Source: Chthoniobacteraceae bacterium (GTDB lineage Bacteria > Verrucomicrobiota > Verrucomicrobiia > Chthoniobacterales > Chthoniobacteraceae). Taken from it: a stretch of DNA of 64,000 nt. The stretch's first letter is position 1; the number at the start of each line of letters is the position of its first letter. The translations under genes and the position numbers were made by a program. This document shows positions 44,800-53,117 of this stretch, piece after piece. Where the stretch lies: the NCBI GenBank assembly GCA_947479475.1, contig CANJZW010000006.1:1-64000 (forward strand). The letters are read 5' to 3'. The notes beneath the pieces are model-generated. The model was not told the DNA's origin. It searched no databases and was given only the letters and a program-made list of their open reading frames with translations.

Positions 44800-45776
44800 G
44801 CAATCGAAGTTCCCTGCACAAGACGTTGGATAAGGTCCTCTACTGTCACGCCCTCGGCTTCCGCCTTGTAGTTAAGCTGAATGCGGTGGCGCAAGACGGG
44901 GGCGGCAAGCGCCTTTACGTCGTTGACCGTGGCGTGGGAGCGTCCGTCCCAAATAGCGAGAACCTTGGCTCCCAAAATCAGGCACTGGCCCGCGCGTGTG
45001 CCGGCCCCCCAGTTGACAAATTTTTTCACAAACTCGGGGCTGCCCTCCCGTTGGGGTCGGGAAGCCGCAGCCAGACGCACCGCGAATTTAACCACTTCTT
45101 CGGCCACAGGCACCGTGCGCACGAGCGCCTGAAAAGCCAAAACGTCTTCCATTCCAAAAAGCGCACCAACCCCTTCCCGGGCCGGGGAGGTGGTCCGCTG
45201 TACGACCTCGATTTCCTCAGCCTCCGGCAGGTAATCAATGACGACGTTGAACATGAACCTGTCTAACTGCGCCTCGGGGAGCACGTAGGTGCCTTCCATC
45301 TCAACGGGGTTCTGCGTGGCGAGGACAAAAAATGGACTGGGCAATGCGTACCTGCGACCCGAAACCGTGACCTGCTTTTCCTGCATCGCTTCGAGCAGCG
45401 CCGCCTGCGTTTTGGGCGGCGTGCGGTTGATCTCATCAGCCAGCAGCATTTGGGCAAAGACGGGGCCCGGGACGAACTTGAGCGAGCGCCCTTCCGGCCC
45501 GTCCTGAAGGATGTCCATGCCGGTGATGTCTGCTGGCATCAGATCGGGCGTGAACTGGATACGGTTAAAATTCAGCTTAAAAACCTCGGCAAGCGACTTC
45601 ACAAGAAGCGTTTTAGCCAGGCCAGGAGCGCCCGTGATCAGGCAGTTGCCGCCCGTGAGCATTGCCACAAGGATCTGCTCGATCACGGCCCGCTGTCCCA
45701 CAACAGCCTTGCTGAGTTCCGTGTGAATGCGCTCACGCGCTCCGAATAAGGATTCAAATGTGGCGGCGGCGTCCAT
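44796..45776 (-). CDS. MoxR-family AAA+ ATPase
   Basis: 326 residues from ATG MDAAATFESL; a GTG at 45794 would add six. Walker A is GAPGLAKTLLVKSLAE, Walker B LLADEINRTPPKTQAALLEAM, sensor-1 ATQNP, and arginine-rich blocks near RFMFNVVIDYLPE. MoxR ATPases act as chaperones that load cofactors or remodel VWA-domain partners. It directly precedes DUF58 with a 4-bp overlap; the DUF4159 gene lies 71 bp upstream. It is the likely energy-using member of this operon. Confidence 0.95.
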   Translation of the reverse strand: MDAAATFESLFGARERIHTELSKAVVGQRAVIEQILVAMLTGGNCLITGAPGLAKTLLVKSLAEVFKLNFNRIQFTPDLMPADITGMDILQDGPEGRSLKFVPGPVFAQMLLADEINRTPPKTQAALLEAMQEKQVTVSGRRYALPSPFFVLATQNPVEMEGTYVLPEAQLDRFMFNVVIDYLPEAEEIEVVQRTTSPAREGVGALFGMEDVLAFQALVRTVPVAEEVVKFAVRLAAASRPQREGSPEFVKKFVNWGAGTRAGQCLILGAKVLAIWDGRSHATVNDVKALAAPVLRHRIQLNYKAEAEGVTVEDLIQRLVQGTSIA

Positions 45777-45847
45777 GGTGATGTTGTTTTGCACTGAAAA
45801 TTCAGGGGAGGTTAGGAAGAGAAAAACTGGAGGACGCGGAAAGTCAC

Positions 45848-46720
45848 TTAATGGGTCATTACCCAGAACAAGATGTTAATGAAGAGGGGGTAGGCCTTTT
45901 TTTCAGAGAATTCCCGAAAGTAATATTCGCTTTCGCCCTCTCTTTCCCAACCATCTCCGTTGTCTGTGTTGTGGGTGGCAAGCGCACACAAGCGCCCCCG
46001 GTCGTCAAACCAACCTCGCACATGCACCTCTTTCGCATCGGGCCTCTCCCAAGTGATTCCGGTAAACTCGCTTTGAGCCCCGAGCCTTACATTGGGACAC
46101 TGCAGGTTAAGGGACTCCGGTAAATCAAACACGCAATGGAACAGAGGATCCGAGCGCGGGATTTCCTTCCACGTGCGGTCTGGGAAAACGCGGCGCATTT
46201 GGCTCTCGTACCCCTCCCATTCCGCCTCTCCCCAAAAATCATCCGCCATCCAGAATCCTCCGTTCAAGAGATAGGCCCTCATGACTTTAACCTCCTGGTC
46301 GGTGAGCAACAAATCTCCCGGCTCCACAGTGTACACAAACGGAAAATGGCACAAATCTGGATCCGTGATCCGGAGGACACGAGTGTCCGGATCGACTTTC
46401 ATGGAGGTCATTTGCTGTAACCGGAACGAAAGGTTTAAATCCGCATCCGGATAGTCCGTTGCCCAGCGGTGCGGGTTGTAGCGCCCAAATCGCCCACCCA
46501 CCCCGTAACGCAGACGCACAAACGTAAAAACGTCCTTCTCAAAGCCTTTTGGATTCACCCAGCGCTCCACTTCCCTTGGGTCACTCAATGCCTCCCGTGC
46601 CGTTCTAGCATTGGGAGGGGGAACGCCATCACCCCAGGCCCGCATCCCGGCAAGAACGCCGACGCCAAACAGAGCGATGACAACCGATGGCCATCGGGAA
46701 AAAGAGAGCGAAACCTTCAT
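45848..46720 (-). CDS. DUF4159 exported protein
   Basis: 290 residues with an N-terminal signal-like segment (VVIALFGVGVLAGMRAWG). DUF4159 pattern: FTFVRLRYGVGGRFG, TDYPDADLNLSFRLQQMTSM, ITDPDLCHFPFVYTVEPGDL, YLLNGGFWMADDFWGE and a final REFSEKKAYPLFINILFW. The fold is GATase/trehalose-utilisation-like; the role is unknown, but these genes recur with MoxR and VWA genes in PVC bacteria. ATG overlaps the stop of the TPR-protease gene (ATGA). Followed 71 bp later by moxR. Confidence 0.9.
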   Translation of the reverse strand: MKVSLSFSRWPSVVIALFGVGVLAGMRAWGDGVPPPNARTAREALSDPREVERWVNPKGFEKDVFTFVRLRYGVGGRFGRYNPHRWATDYPDADLNLSFRLQQMTSMKVDPDTRVLRITDPDLCHFPFVYTVEPGDLLLTDQEVKVMRAYLLNGGFWMADDFWGEAEWEGYESQMRRVFPDRTWKEIPRSDPLFHCVFDLPESLNLQCPNVRLGAQSEFTGITWERPDAKEVHVRGWFDDRGRLCALATHNTDNGDGWEREGESEYYFREFSEKKAYPLFINILFWVMTH

Positions 46721-49251
46721 GGCACGGGTCCCCCCTTGGGGGCGGGTTGGGGCGCGCTTCCAAGAATGCGGCTGAAGGCCTCGAGCGCCCTCTGGTCGCG
46801 TGGGTTCCGTTCCAACGCGTCAAAAAGATGCTTCCTCGCAGCGCCGGGATCGCTTTTTTCAAGCAACCGTCCCAACCGCGAGTTCCAGCGGGGCGCGCGC
46901 GCCGGATCCAATGTGAGAGCCTTTCGACAACTCTCGACGGCGGCCGTGTGATGCCCCTGTGCCTCCTGCGCCTCCAAGAGCGATTCCAGCACACGCAAAG
47001 ACATTGGCCGCACCCCCAGACTCCGGGCGCTCACCTCCTCCACCTTGGCCCAAGCCTTCTGGAGCGTGTACAACTCGATCAACCGCTCGTGGGCCTGCGG
47101 CAAATCAGCCATGAGCCGAAGGGCCCGCTCCCAGGTCTGCTCCTCCTCCTGATGTTGGCCGAGTTCCCGTTGGGCGCGCGCGAGCATCGGATACGCCCCC
47201 TCCGGATCCCGCATTTCGGGAGCGCCTGCCACCGCAGACTCCAGGACGGTCCGAGCCCCCTCCCAATCCTTCTTTGCCAGAGCCTTTGCGCCTTTGCCGA
47301 TCAACTCCTCATAAACCAACCGATCCCCTGTGGGCTCCGCACCGGCCGCCTTGAAACGCAGATTCCCCCCCATTTTCACCGCCCAGTTCGCCGCGTACTT
47401 TCCAAACTCCTCGTTGATCTTGGCCGCCGGACCGAATCGCTTGCCCATGGCAGCGACCGTGTCCGCACCCTTGGCGATGTCGGAGAGAAGCGCCTTGAGC
47501 GCAGGCATCCCCGCCTTTTCAACCATCCAGTCCACAAGCAGGCCGGATTGAAAGTACGCAAAATCAATCTCAACCATTTCACCACTGCGGAAGGGTTCGG
47601 CCATCGACTCAACCGGAGTGATCTTCCCCGAAAGCAGACGCCCAGCATAACGTGGCTTAAAGCGCTGGCCCCAAGCCGGATTTGCCTGTTGCTCCTCGTG
47701 GACCGAGATGCCTTCACTTAACCAGCGGGGCATCTTGTTGTGAGTCAGCGTCAACGTCACCGTGTGTGTAAACTCATGCCAGAGAGTCGCCTCCCAGCTG
47801 TGTCCCGAGGCCCGTGGCGAGGCCGGACTCGGCGCCGTGATCACCGGCCCGAAGCACACCCCCAGGTAGCCATCTCCGCCCGGGACACCGAAGGTTCTAA
47901 CCGCGAAGTCCTTCTGTTCTGGAAAAATCTCCACCACCGTACGCTGACTGAGGACCGCTCCATACTTCGCCGTCAAATGGGCATGCGCGCGCTCCAGCAA
48001 CCCTTGCACGCGGTCGCCGTACACCTCGGCCTCCGTTTCCTCCATGTGGATTTCAAAGTGCGGGGTTTCGATTTTTTTGAATTTTGCCACCCGGTCGCGC
48101 AGTTCGAGAAGATTGAACGTTGCAACATCGTAGCCGTCCTCCTTTTGCAGCGCTTCGAGCATGGACCAGGCCTCCTGCGCATGACCGGTTCGCAACAAAT
48201 CCTCCGCAAGACAGCGTTTTGCGGGAAGCAGTTCGGGATCCAGCTCAAGCGCTGCCCTCTGCAAACGAGACCCATCTGCAAATCGATACCTGGAGGACAA
48301 GAAGGCTCCCGCCCGGTGGAGCACCCACGCATTCTTGGCGTATGCCTTCCGCGCGGTTTCAGCCTTTGCATCGTCGCCCTTGAGGAAAACGTCGGCCAGA
48401 CGAAACGCAGCCGCCTCGGCATTGCCTGCCTGAAGCTTGGAAAGTTGTTCCTGCACTGCCGCGGAATCCTCTATCCGAAAGGCCGCCTCCGCAAGCGCAC
48501 TGCGGGCCGATGATTCGCTTGGATTGAGCTCCAATGCACGCTTCCATTGCTGGGTGGATTCTTTACCCGAAGTCCATTCCAGAGCCCTGCCAAGCTGCAC
48601 CAAAAGCCGCGGGTTCGCATTGAAACGTTTGATCCCTTCGCGCGCCTTGGAGGCAGCCAATTCCGCGTCACCCCGCTCCAAGGCAAGCTCGGCAATGGCC
48701 TCGAAGGCCTCCTCGCATTTGCCATCCTCCTTCAATGCGCGTTCAAAACAGGACTCCATCACTTTCTTCGCATCCTCCCCTGAGGCTAGGCGCAGCCTGC
48801 CCAGCAACACCCAATCCGTGGGATCCCGCCCCCACCAGTACTGGGAAACGTCCGAACGCTGGGTTCTTTCGCGGGCAATCGCCCTGGCAGAGGCGGTGTC
48901 GCCGCGGAATTGCGCCTCCCTGAAGCGTAAAAATGCCCCGGCCATGCTCCTCGGAAGCCCCGTCTCAAAACGTTCTGCCAGTGGTAAAATCTCTCCGGGA
49001 CGGTTCAGTTCCAACAAAGCCTCCCCCGAAAGCCAGCCAGACAACGGGCGCAATGCGGCTTTGGGATCGGAAGCGCAGAGGCGGGCAAGCTCCGTGTAGG
49101 CCCCTTTATTTCGTAATTCGCGGGGCCCCTCCACATCGGCAGCGCGCGCACTGACAAGGCCCGCGGACAGGCAAAGGGCGCACGTGAGCCAGCGCAGGCG
49201 GGCTGAAGACCCGCAGGCGAAAAATGCAGCAGACTTGGAAGGGGTTTTCAC
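46717..49251 (-). CDS. TPR protein with peptidase MA-like gluzincin domain
   Basis: 844 residues from GTG, with a signal peptide (LRWLTCALCLSAGLVSARAAD). TPR-like helical pairs fill about residues 40-390 and 650-840. Between them lies a zinc-protease domain: strand TPHFEIHMEE, then WHEFTHTVTL (H492-E493-x-x-H496) and downstream WLSEGISVHEE with E513 as third ligand, the gluzincin pattern of peptidase MA-family proteins. It would be periplasmic. First gene of the operon; its stop overlaps the DUF4159 start. The TPR arms probably bind the partner or substrate proteins. Catalytic competence is predicted, not shown. Confidence 0.88.
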   Translation of the reverse strand: MKTPSKSAAFFACGSSARLRWLTCALCLSAGLVSARAADVEGPRELRNKGAYTELARLCASDPKAALRPLSGWLSGEALLELNRPGEILPLAERFETGLPRSMAGAFLRFREAQFRGDTASARAIARERTQRSDVSQYWWGRDPTDWVLLGRLRLASGEDAKKVMESCFERALKEDGKCEEAFEAIAELALERGDAELAASKAREGIKRFNANPRLLVQLGRALEWTSGKESTQQWKRALELNPSESSARSALAEAAFRIEDSAAVQEQLSKLQAGNAEAAAFRLADVFLKGDDAKAETARKAYAKNAWVLHRAGAFLSSRYRFADGSRLQRAALELDPELLPAKRCLAEDLLRTGHAQEAWSMLEALQKEDGYDVATFNLLELRDRVAKFKKIETPHFEIHMEETEAEVYGDRVQGLLERAHAHLTAKYGAVLSQRTVVEIFPEQKDFAVRTFGVPGGDGYLGVCFGPVITAPSPASPRASGHSWEATLWHEFTHTVTLTLTHNKMPRWLSEGISVHEEQQANPAWGQRFKPRYAGRLLSGKITPVESMAEPFRSGEMVEIDFAYFQSGLLVDWMVEKAGMPALKALLSDIAKGADTVAAMGKRFGPAAKINEEFGKYAANWAVKMGGNLRFKAAGAEPTGDRLVYEELIGKGAKALAKKDWEGARTVLESAVAGAPEMRDPEGAYPMLARAQRELGQHQEEEQTWERALRLMADLPQAHERLIELYTLQKAWAKVEEVSARSLGVRPMSLRVLESLLEAQEAQGHHTAAVESCRKALTLDPARAPRWNSRLGRLLEKSDPGAARKHLFDALERNPRDQRALEAFSRILGSAPQPAPKGGPVP

Positions 49252-49395
49252 GGCAGGAAAAGGCCAAATGATGCAGGGGCAACCATCGGATGTCCCTGAT
49301 TTTGTTCAATCAGAAACTTCCACGAGCGGCGCCTCCCACATACAGCGGTCGGTCAGGCGCAACGCGCGGAGATAAACGAAACATCCAGACACACG

Positions 49396-49426
49396 AAAGG
49401 CAGCGTCTTTTTGTGACGCTGCCTTT
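49396..49426 (-). terminator. Strong hairpin ending the hpf transcript
   Basis: AAAGGCAGCGTC (49396-49407) pairs perfectly with GACGCTGCCTTT (49415-49426) around a 7-nt loop. It lies between hpf and the TPR-protease gene on the minus strand. Read on the minus strand the stem ends in TTT. It separates the LPS/hpf operon from the MoxR operon. Confidence 0.8.
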
Positions 49427-49497
49427 AGTTATCCCAAAAGCCCCTGAGGGACTTCACCTGCTAGCCGGTGCGGCCTGCAAGGCGGTTTGCACGGCCT

Positions 49498-49842
49498 TTA
49501 AGCCGCTTTCCTTGAGTACGAACGGTATGCAGAGAGGTGACGCGCCTTGAACTTGCGCATTTGCTGTGCGATTTTGAGGGTAACCGAATCAATGGAGGCG
49601 TAAATATCGGTCGTTGTTGCGGATGCCTCCAGGGTGATGTGCCCGGCGCAGTGCAGAATAATTTCTGCGAAATGCCGGTTTCCGTGTTTTTGAAGATCGA
49701 GGACCACGTGGGCCTCAATGATCCTCGGATAGTCCAGATGGAGCTGGTCTATCTTGTTAACCACATGCTGCCGAATCGCTTCAGTAATGGCGAAGTGCCG
49801 GCCATCCACTCGAATAGGAACATTAACATTTGCTGTCTGCAT
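49498..49842 (-). CDS. hpf: Ribosome hibernation-promoting factor, short form
   Basis: 114 residues, ATG start. HPF/RaiA pattern: VPIRVDGRHFAITEAIRQHV, LDYPRIIEAHVVLDLQKHGN, HFAEIILHCAGHITLEASAT and DIYASIDSVTLKIAQQMRK. It binds the 30S decoding centre and helps form inactive ribosome dimers in stationary phase. It lacks the long-form C-terminal domain. Placed at the end of the kdsA-lpt operon, as in proteobacteria where hpf follows lptB-rpoN; here rpoN is absent from the interval (78 bp to lptB). Confidence 0.95.
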   Translation of the reverse strand: MQTANVNVPIRVDGRHFAITEAIRQHVVNKIDQLHLDYPRIIEAHVVLDLQKHGNRHFAEIILHCAGHITLEASATTTDIYASIDSVTLKIAQQMRKFKARHLSAYRSYSRKAA

Positions 49843-49920
49843 GGTTGTCTTTCCGTTTCGGTGGGCACGCTCCCCTCTGGCCAGGGCTCGTGTCCTTTGT
49901 TGTTATGGGGTTATTCTCAA

Positions 49921-50688
49921 CTACATGCGGAAGCCCTCACCGAGATACACCCGGCGGGCTACCGGATCATTGACCAGAAATTCTTTGGTGCCGTGGGTCT
50001 CCACGCGGCCTTCAAATATGAGGTAGGCACGGTCCACAATCGCGAGTGTTTCGCGCACATTGTGGTCGGTAATGAGAATGCCCAGTCCGTCGTTTCTGAG
50101 GCGCTCAACGATCTGCTGAACATCAGCCACCGCGATGGGATCCACTCCGCTGAAAGGCTCGTCCAACATTAGGAGAGTCGGGCTCGTGACGAGGGAACGA
50201 GCAATCGTTAGCCGCCGTTTTTCACCGCCGGAGAGAGTCAAAGCGAGTTGCTTAGCCACGTGTGCTATTCCAAACTGATTGAGCAGTTCTTCGCAACGAT
50301 ATTTTCTATCTTTTTTAGACATCGGCTGCGTTTCCAAAATCGCCAGCAAGTTGTCCTCAACGCTCAATTTCCGGAAAATCGACTCTTCCTGAGGCAGATA
50401 GCCCATCCCCATGCGGGCGCGTTTGTACATCGGAAGACTCGTCACATCCTCCCCCTGGAAGATGACCCGCCCGCCATCCGGGCGCACCAAACCCGCAATC
50501 ATGTAAAAGCTAGTTGTTTTGCCGGCTCCATTGGGGCCAAGCAGGCCCACGATCTCACCCCTGCCCAACTGGATGTCGACGCCGTTCACCACGGCCCGAC
50601 GCCCATAAATCTTCAAGAGCTTCTCCGTGCGCAAGATCGGTTCGCGGCCGGCGCTCATGGCCCCGGAATTGTCAGCGGAAGGTTTCAT
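49921..50688 (-). CDS. lptB: LPS-export ABC transporter ATP-binding protein LptB
   Basis: 255 residues. Walker A GPNGAGKTT, Q-loop YLPQEESIFRKL, signature LSGGEKRRLTIAR, Walker B LLMLDEPFSGVDP and H-loop TDHNVRE are all intact, and the sequence has the LptB-specific QEESIFRKLSVEDN. Powers LPS extraction with LptF and LptG, which are not in this window. ATG start, 7 bp after the lptA stop. The N-terminus is about 18 residues longer than usual. Confidence 0.97.
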   Translation of the reverse strand: MKPSADNSGAMSAGREPILRTEKLLKIYGRRAVVNGVDIQLGRGEIVGLLGPNGAGKTTSFYMIAGLVRPDGGRVIFQGEDVTSLPMYKRARMGMGYLPQEESIFRKLSVEDNLLAILETQPMSKKDRKYRCEELLNQFGIAHVAKQLALTLSGGEKRRLTIARSLVTSPTLLMLDEPFSGVDPIAVADVQQIVERLRNDGLGILITDHNVRETLAIVDRAYLIFEGRVETHGTKEFLVNDPVARRVYLGEGFRM

Positions 50689-50695
50689 CAGAAAA

Positions 50696-51382
50696 TCAGC
50701 GCCCTTCTTCCTGGCTCACGTTGCGCAGCACGGACTTGGAGTGCCCCAGCACCTCCATTGTCCCCTTGCTATTGAGGATGATCACCGTCCCCTCCTCCGT
50801 GGCGACGACCGTGTTCTGCTTCTGCTCCACCTGAGGCCATCCCGTCAGTGTGATGTCTCCCGTGAGGGAGTCGTAAATCGCCTTTGCAGCCCTGCCGATG
50901 CTGCGCTCAATCTGCCCCTTATCGTTAAGCTTGTCCTGCACGATCACCACGTCCCCCTCGGCCACAGCCTTTTCCACGCCGCCCCCGGGCGTTGGCCCCT
51001 GGGACTCAGTGCGTGCTTTAGGGACCTCGGAGGCCGCCCCGACCTTAGCCTCCGGCGCCGCGCGCTTCAAGTAGGCCGTCAGCTTGTCGCAGGTGAGTGA
51101 AAACCTCGGGTCCAGCACCTTAACTTCCCCAAGAAAAGTCGCCTCGTTTCCCTTTGAATCCAGCAGAAGGCGTTTGGTGGCGGTGATCACCGTTTCCGAA
51201 ACGGTTCCCGAACTGACTTCGCTGGACTTAGGGCGCGAGGCGGAAATAGGAGCCGTTTTTTTGGAGGAGTCCGGACGCTGCTCCGCAGCGCAAAGCGGTT
51301 CACCTGCCAGGAATGCGATCCCCTGACCAACCGCTAGAAAAGCGGCCAAACGGGGTAAGGTTTTGTGCGTTTTAAAAAACAT
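50696..51382 (-). CDS. lptA: LptA/OstA-like periplasmic LPS-transport protein
   Basis: 228 residues from ATG MFFKTHKTLPRLAAFLAVGQ; the frame continues upstream over the preceding gene's end, without conservation. Signal peptide at the N-terminus (LAAFLAVGQGIAFLAGEPLCAA). OstA-type strand pairs follow: TATKRLLLDSKGNEATFLGE then VKVLDPRFSLTCDKL, then AVAEGDVVIVQ, AIYDSLTGDITLTG, and GTVIILNSKGTMEVLG. An inserted Gly/Pro-rich loop (PKARTESQGPTPGGG) is unusual. It would bridge LPS across the periplasm. Position between the LptC-like gene and lptB supports the call. Confidence 0.85.
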   Translation of the reverse strand: MFFKTHKTLPRLAAFLAVGQGIAFLAGEPLCAAEQRPDSSKKTAPISASRPKSSEVSSGTVSETVITATKRLLLDSKGNEATFLGEVKVLDPRFSLTCDKLTAYLKRAAPEAKVGAASEVPKARTESQGPTPGGGVEKAVAEGDVVIVQDKLNDKGQIERSIGRAAKAIYDSLTGDITLTGWPQVEQKQNTVVATEEGTVIILNSKGTMEVLGHSKSVLRNVSQEEGR

Positions 51383-51401
51383 TTTGGCGGAAAATGAGGT
51401 G

Positions 51402-52184
51402 CTATTGAGAGGGTGGCTTTCCAGTCTTTGCTGGGATTGGGACGGCCGGGTTGGAGCCGACAGACACGCTGCCCGCGCGGGATGCCCCAGGAGCGCCAGA
51501 AGAGGGAACCACATCTCCTCCCAAACCATTGTAAATGACCATTTTCACAGGCCCGCCCAACCCGCCCTCCCGGGTCGTCGTGTTGAACTCCATGCTCTCG
51601 CCGCGCACCTCAAACTCCTCGCGCCTGATGGTGACGGGCACCTTTGCCACAAGAACCCGGGTGAAGCGATCCAGCGTCGCCTTTTTAAGCTCAATGGAAA
51701 AGTCCCTGCTGCCATCGTCCTTGTAAGTCTCCAAAAAGCTGTCGCGGATTTCCACATTGCGATCGTCCACACGGGACACCGCCCCGATCACAAAAATCGA
51801 GCGCAACCGGCCCGCTTCATCCAAGTCCGGAATGCTCAGGCCGAAGCTGTCGTAACCCTGCACGATGGGGATGGCCATTGGAGGAGGCTCCGCCGCAGGC
51901 TTTGCTGGGGCGGGAACCGCTTCTGGAAGCGCCTCAAGCGGTGCCTTTGCACCCGTAGGCAGGCGGGCCCCCCAGTCCTTCGACTGGGCCGGGGGCGTGG
52001 CTGGGCTTTTCGCTTCCGCCACTGGAGCAGGCGCCACTGGAGCAGGCGCCACTGGAGCAGGCGCCACTGGAGCAGGCGCCACTGGAGCAGGCGCGCCGGA
52101 GACCGAAAACGCCTGGCACAGAAATGCCGCCGTGGGAAACAAAGTCCCCTGACGAATCCCAAAACTATTGGCGAACGAGCGCAT
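51402..52184 (-). CDS. LptC-like periplasmic protein with APVAP repeats
   Basis: 260 residues from ATG MRSFANSFGIRQ, overlapping the kdsA end by 20 bp; a TTG at 52196 is an alternative. A signal-like N-terminus is followed by a Pro/Ala repeat region encoded by exact 15-bp repeats. The folded part begins near IPIVQGYDSFGLSIPDLDEA, with beta strands VSRVDDRNVEIRDSFLETYK, EEFEVRGESMEFNTTTREGG and VKMVIYNG, an LptC/LptA-like jelly-roll pattern. Position next to lptA and lptB supports an LptC role; similarity is distant, so no symbol is given. Confidence 0.65.
   Translation of the reverse strand: MRSFANSFGIRQGTLFPTAAFLCQAFSVSGAPAPVAPAPVAPAPVAPAPVAPAPVAEAKSPATPPAQSKDWGARLPTGAKAPLEALPEAVPAPAKPAAEPPPMAIPIVQGYDSFGLSIPDLDEAGRLRSIFVIGAVSRVDDRNVEIRDSFLETYKDDGSRDFSIELKKATLDRFTRVLVAKVPVTIRREEFEVRGESMEFNTTTREGGLGGPVKMVIYNGLGGDVVPSSGAPGASRAGSVSVGSNPAVPIPAKTGKPPSQ
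52021..52094 (-). repeat. 15-bp tandem repeat, four exact copies plus 14 bp
   Basis: ACTGGAGCAGGCGCC repeats perfectly from 52021 and encodes APVAP-type units. Because 15 is a multiple of three, slippage changes linker length without loss of frame. The exactness suggests recent expansion. Confidence 0.95.
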
Positions 52185-53022
52185 GGATTTTTGCAAGTTG
52201 AGACAAAAGCGCTGGCAACTCCGCCAGAGGAACCTGGTTAGGACCGTCGCTCAAGGCTTTAGAGGGATCAGTGTGCGTCTCGATGAAGATTCCATCACAA
52301 CCCGCCGCCGCCGCCGCGCGGGCGAGAACAGGAGCCAGAACCCCGTCCCCCGAGGTTCGATCGCCGCCGCCGCCGGGGCGCTGGACGGAATGGGTGGCGT
52401 CGAACACGATGTGGTAGCCCATTTCCCGGATCCAATACAACGAACGCATATCAGCCACGAGGTTGTTGTATCCAAAGGTCACACCGCGCTCGGTGAAAAA
52501 GAAGTTTTCGCAGCCGAAGGACTGGAGCTTTTTGGCAATATTCACCACGTCCTGCGGCGCCAGGAACTGCCCTTTTTTGACATTTACGGTGCGTCCCGTG
52601 CGCGCGGCAGCCTCGATCAGGTCCGTTTGCCGGCACAGGAAGGCGGGAATTTGGAGGATGTCGACCCATTCCGCCGCGATCTTGGCCTCCTCCGGAGAGT
52701 GGATGTCGGTGGTCACGGGAACGCAGAAGTTGCGGGCGATTTCGCCCAAAAGCCGGCACCCGACCTCGACCCCGGCGCCCCGGAAACTTGCTCCGGAAGT
52801 GCGGTTTGCCTTGTCGTAAGAAGCCTTGAACACAAACGGCAAGTCTAACTCCGTGCAAATCCCCTTGAGTGCCCGAGCCATTTCCCAGGTGAACTCCGGA
52901 GATTCCATCACACACGGGCCGAGAATGAAAAGCGGCTGCGCCCCTCCGAGGTGGACAGTCCCAGGACCGGAACCGATGGTGAGTGGGGCGAGCAAATGAA
53001 CGGATTGCGAGGACTCAGACAT
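52165..53022 (-). CDS. kdsA: 3-deoxy-8-phosphooctulonate synthase KdsA, metal-dependent type
   Basis: Condenses arabinose-5-phosphate with phosphoenolpyruvate to Kdo-8-phosphate for LPS inner core. 285 residues. FILGPCVMES places a cysteine at 37 where the metal-independent enzymes have asparagine, so the metal-dependent class is expected. KASYDKANRTS, the DIHSPEEA metal/substrate block, NVKKGQFLAP and FDATHSVQRPGG are conserved. First gene of the LPS operon; overlaps the LptC-like gene. ATG start. Confidence 0.97.
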   Translation of the reverse strand: MSESSQSVHLLAPLTIGSGPGTVHLGGAQPLFILGPCVMESPEFTWEMARALKGICTELDLPFVFKASYDKANRTSGASFRGAGVEVGCRLLGEIARNFCVPVTTDIHSPEEAKIAAEWVDILQIPAFLCRQTDLIEAAARTGRTVNVKKGQFLAPQDVVNIAKKLQSFGCENFFFTERGVTFGYNNLVADMRSLYWIREMGYHIVFDATHSVQRPGGGGDRTSGDGVLAPVLARAAAAAGCDGIFIETHTDPSKALSDGPNQVPLAELPALLSQLAKIHALVRQ

Positions 53023-53117
53023 GATGAAAGTGGGCGACTAGAATGTGGGTCTAAAGCATTAGGCCGAGTTCGCTGCATTCAATCTAAAAACAATGGCATC
53101 TCCATGAATTAAAAAGC

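Noticed and set aside
52021-52094. CRISPR array
   Set aside because: Units are contiguous with no spacers, and they code for a Pro/Ala linker.
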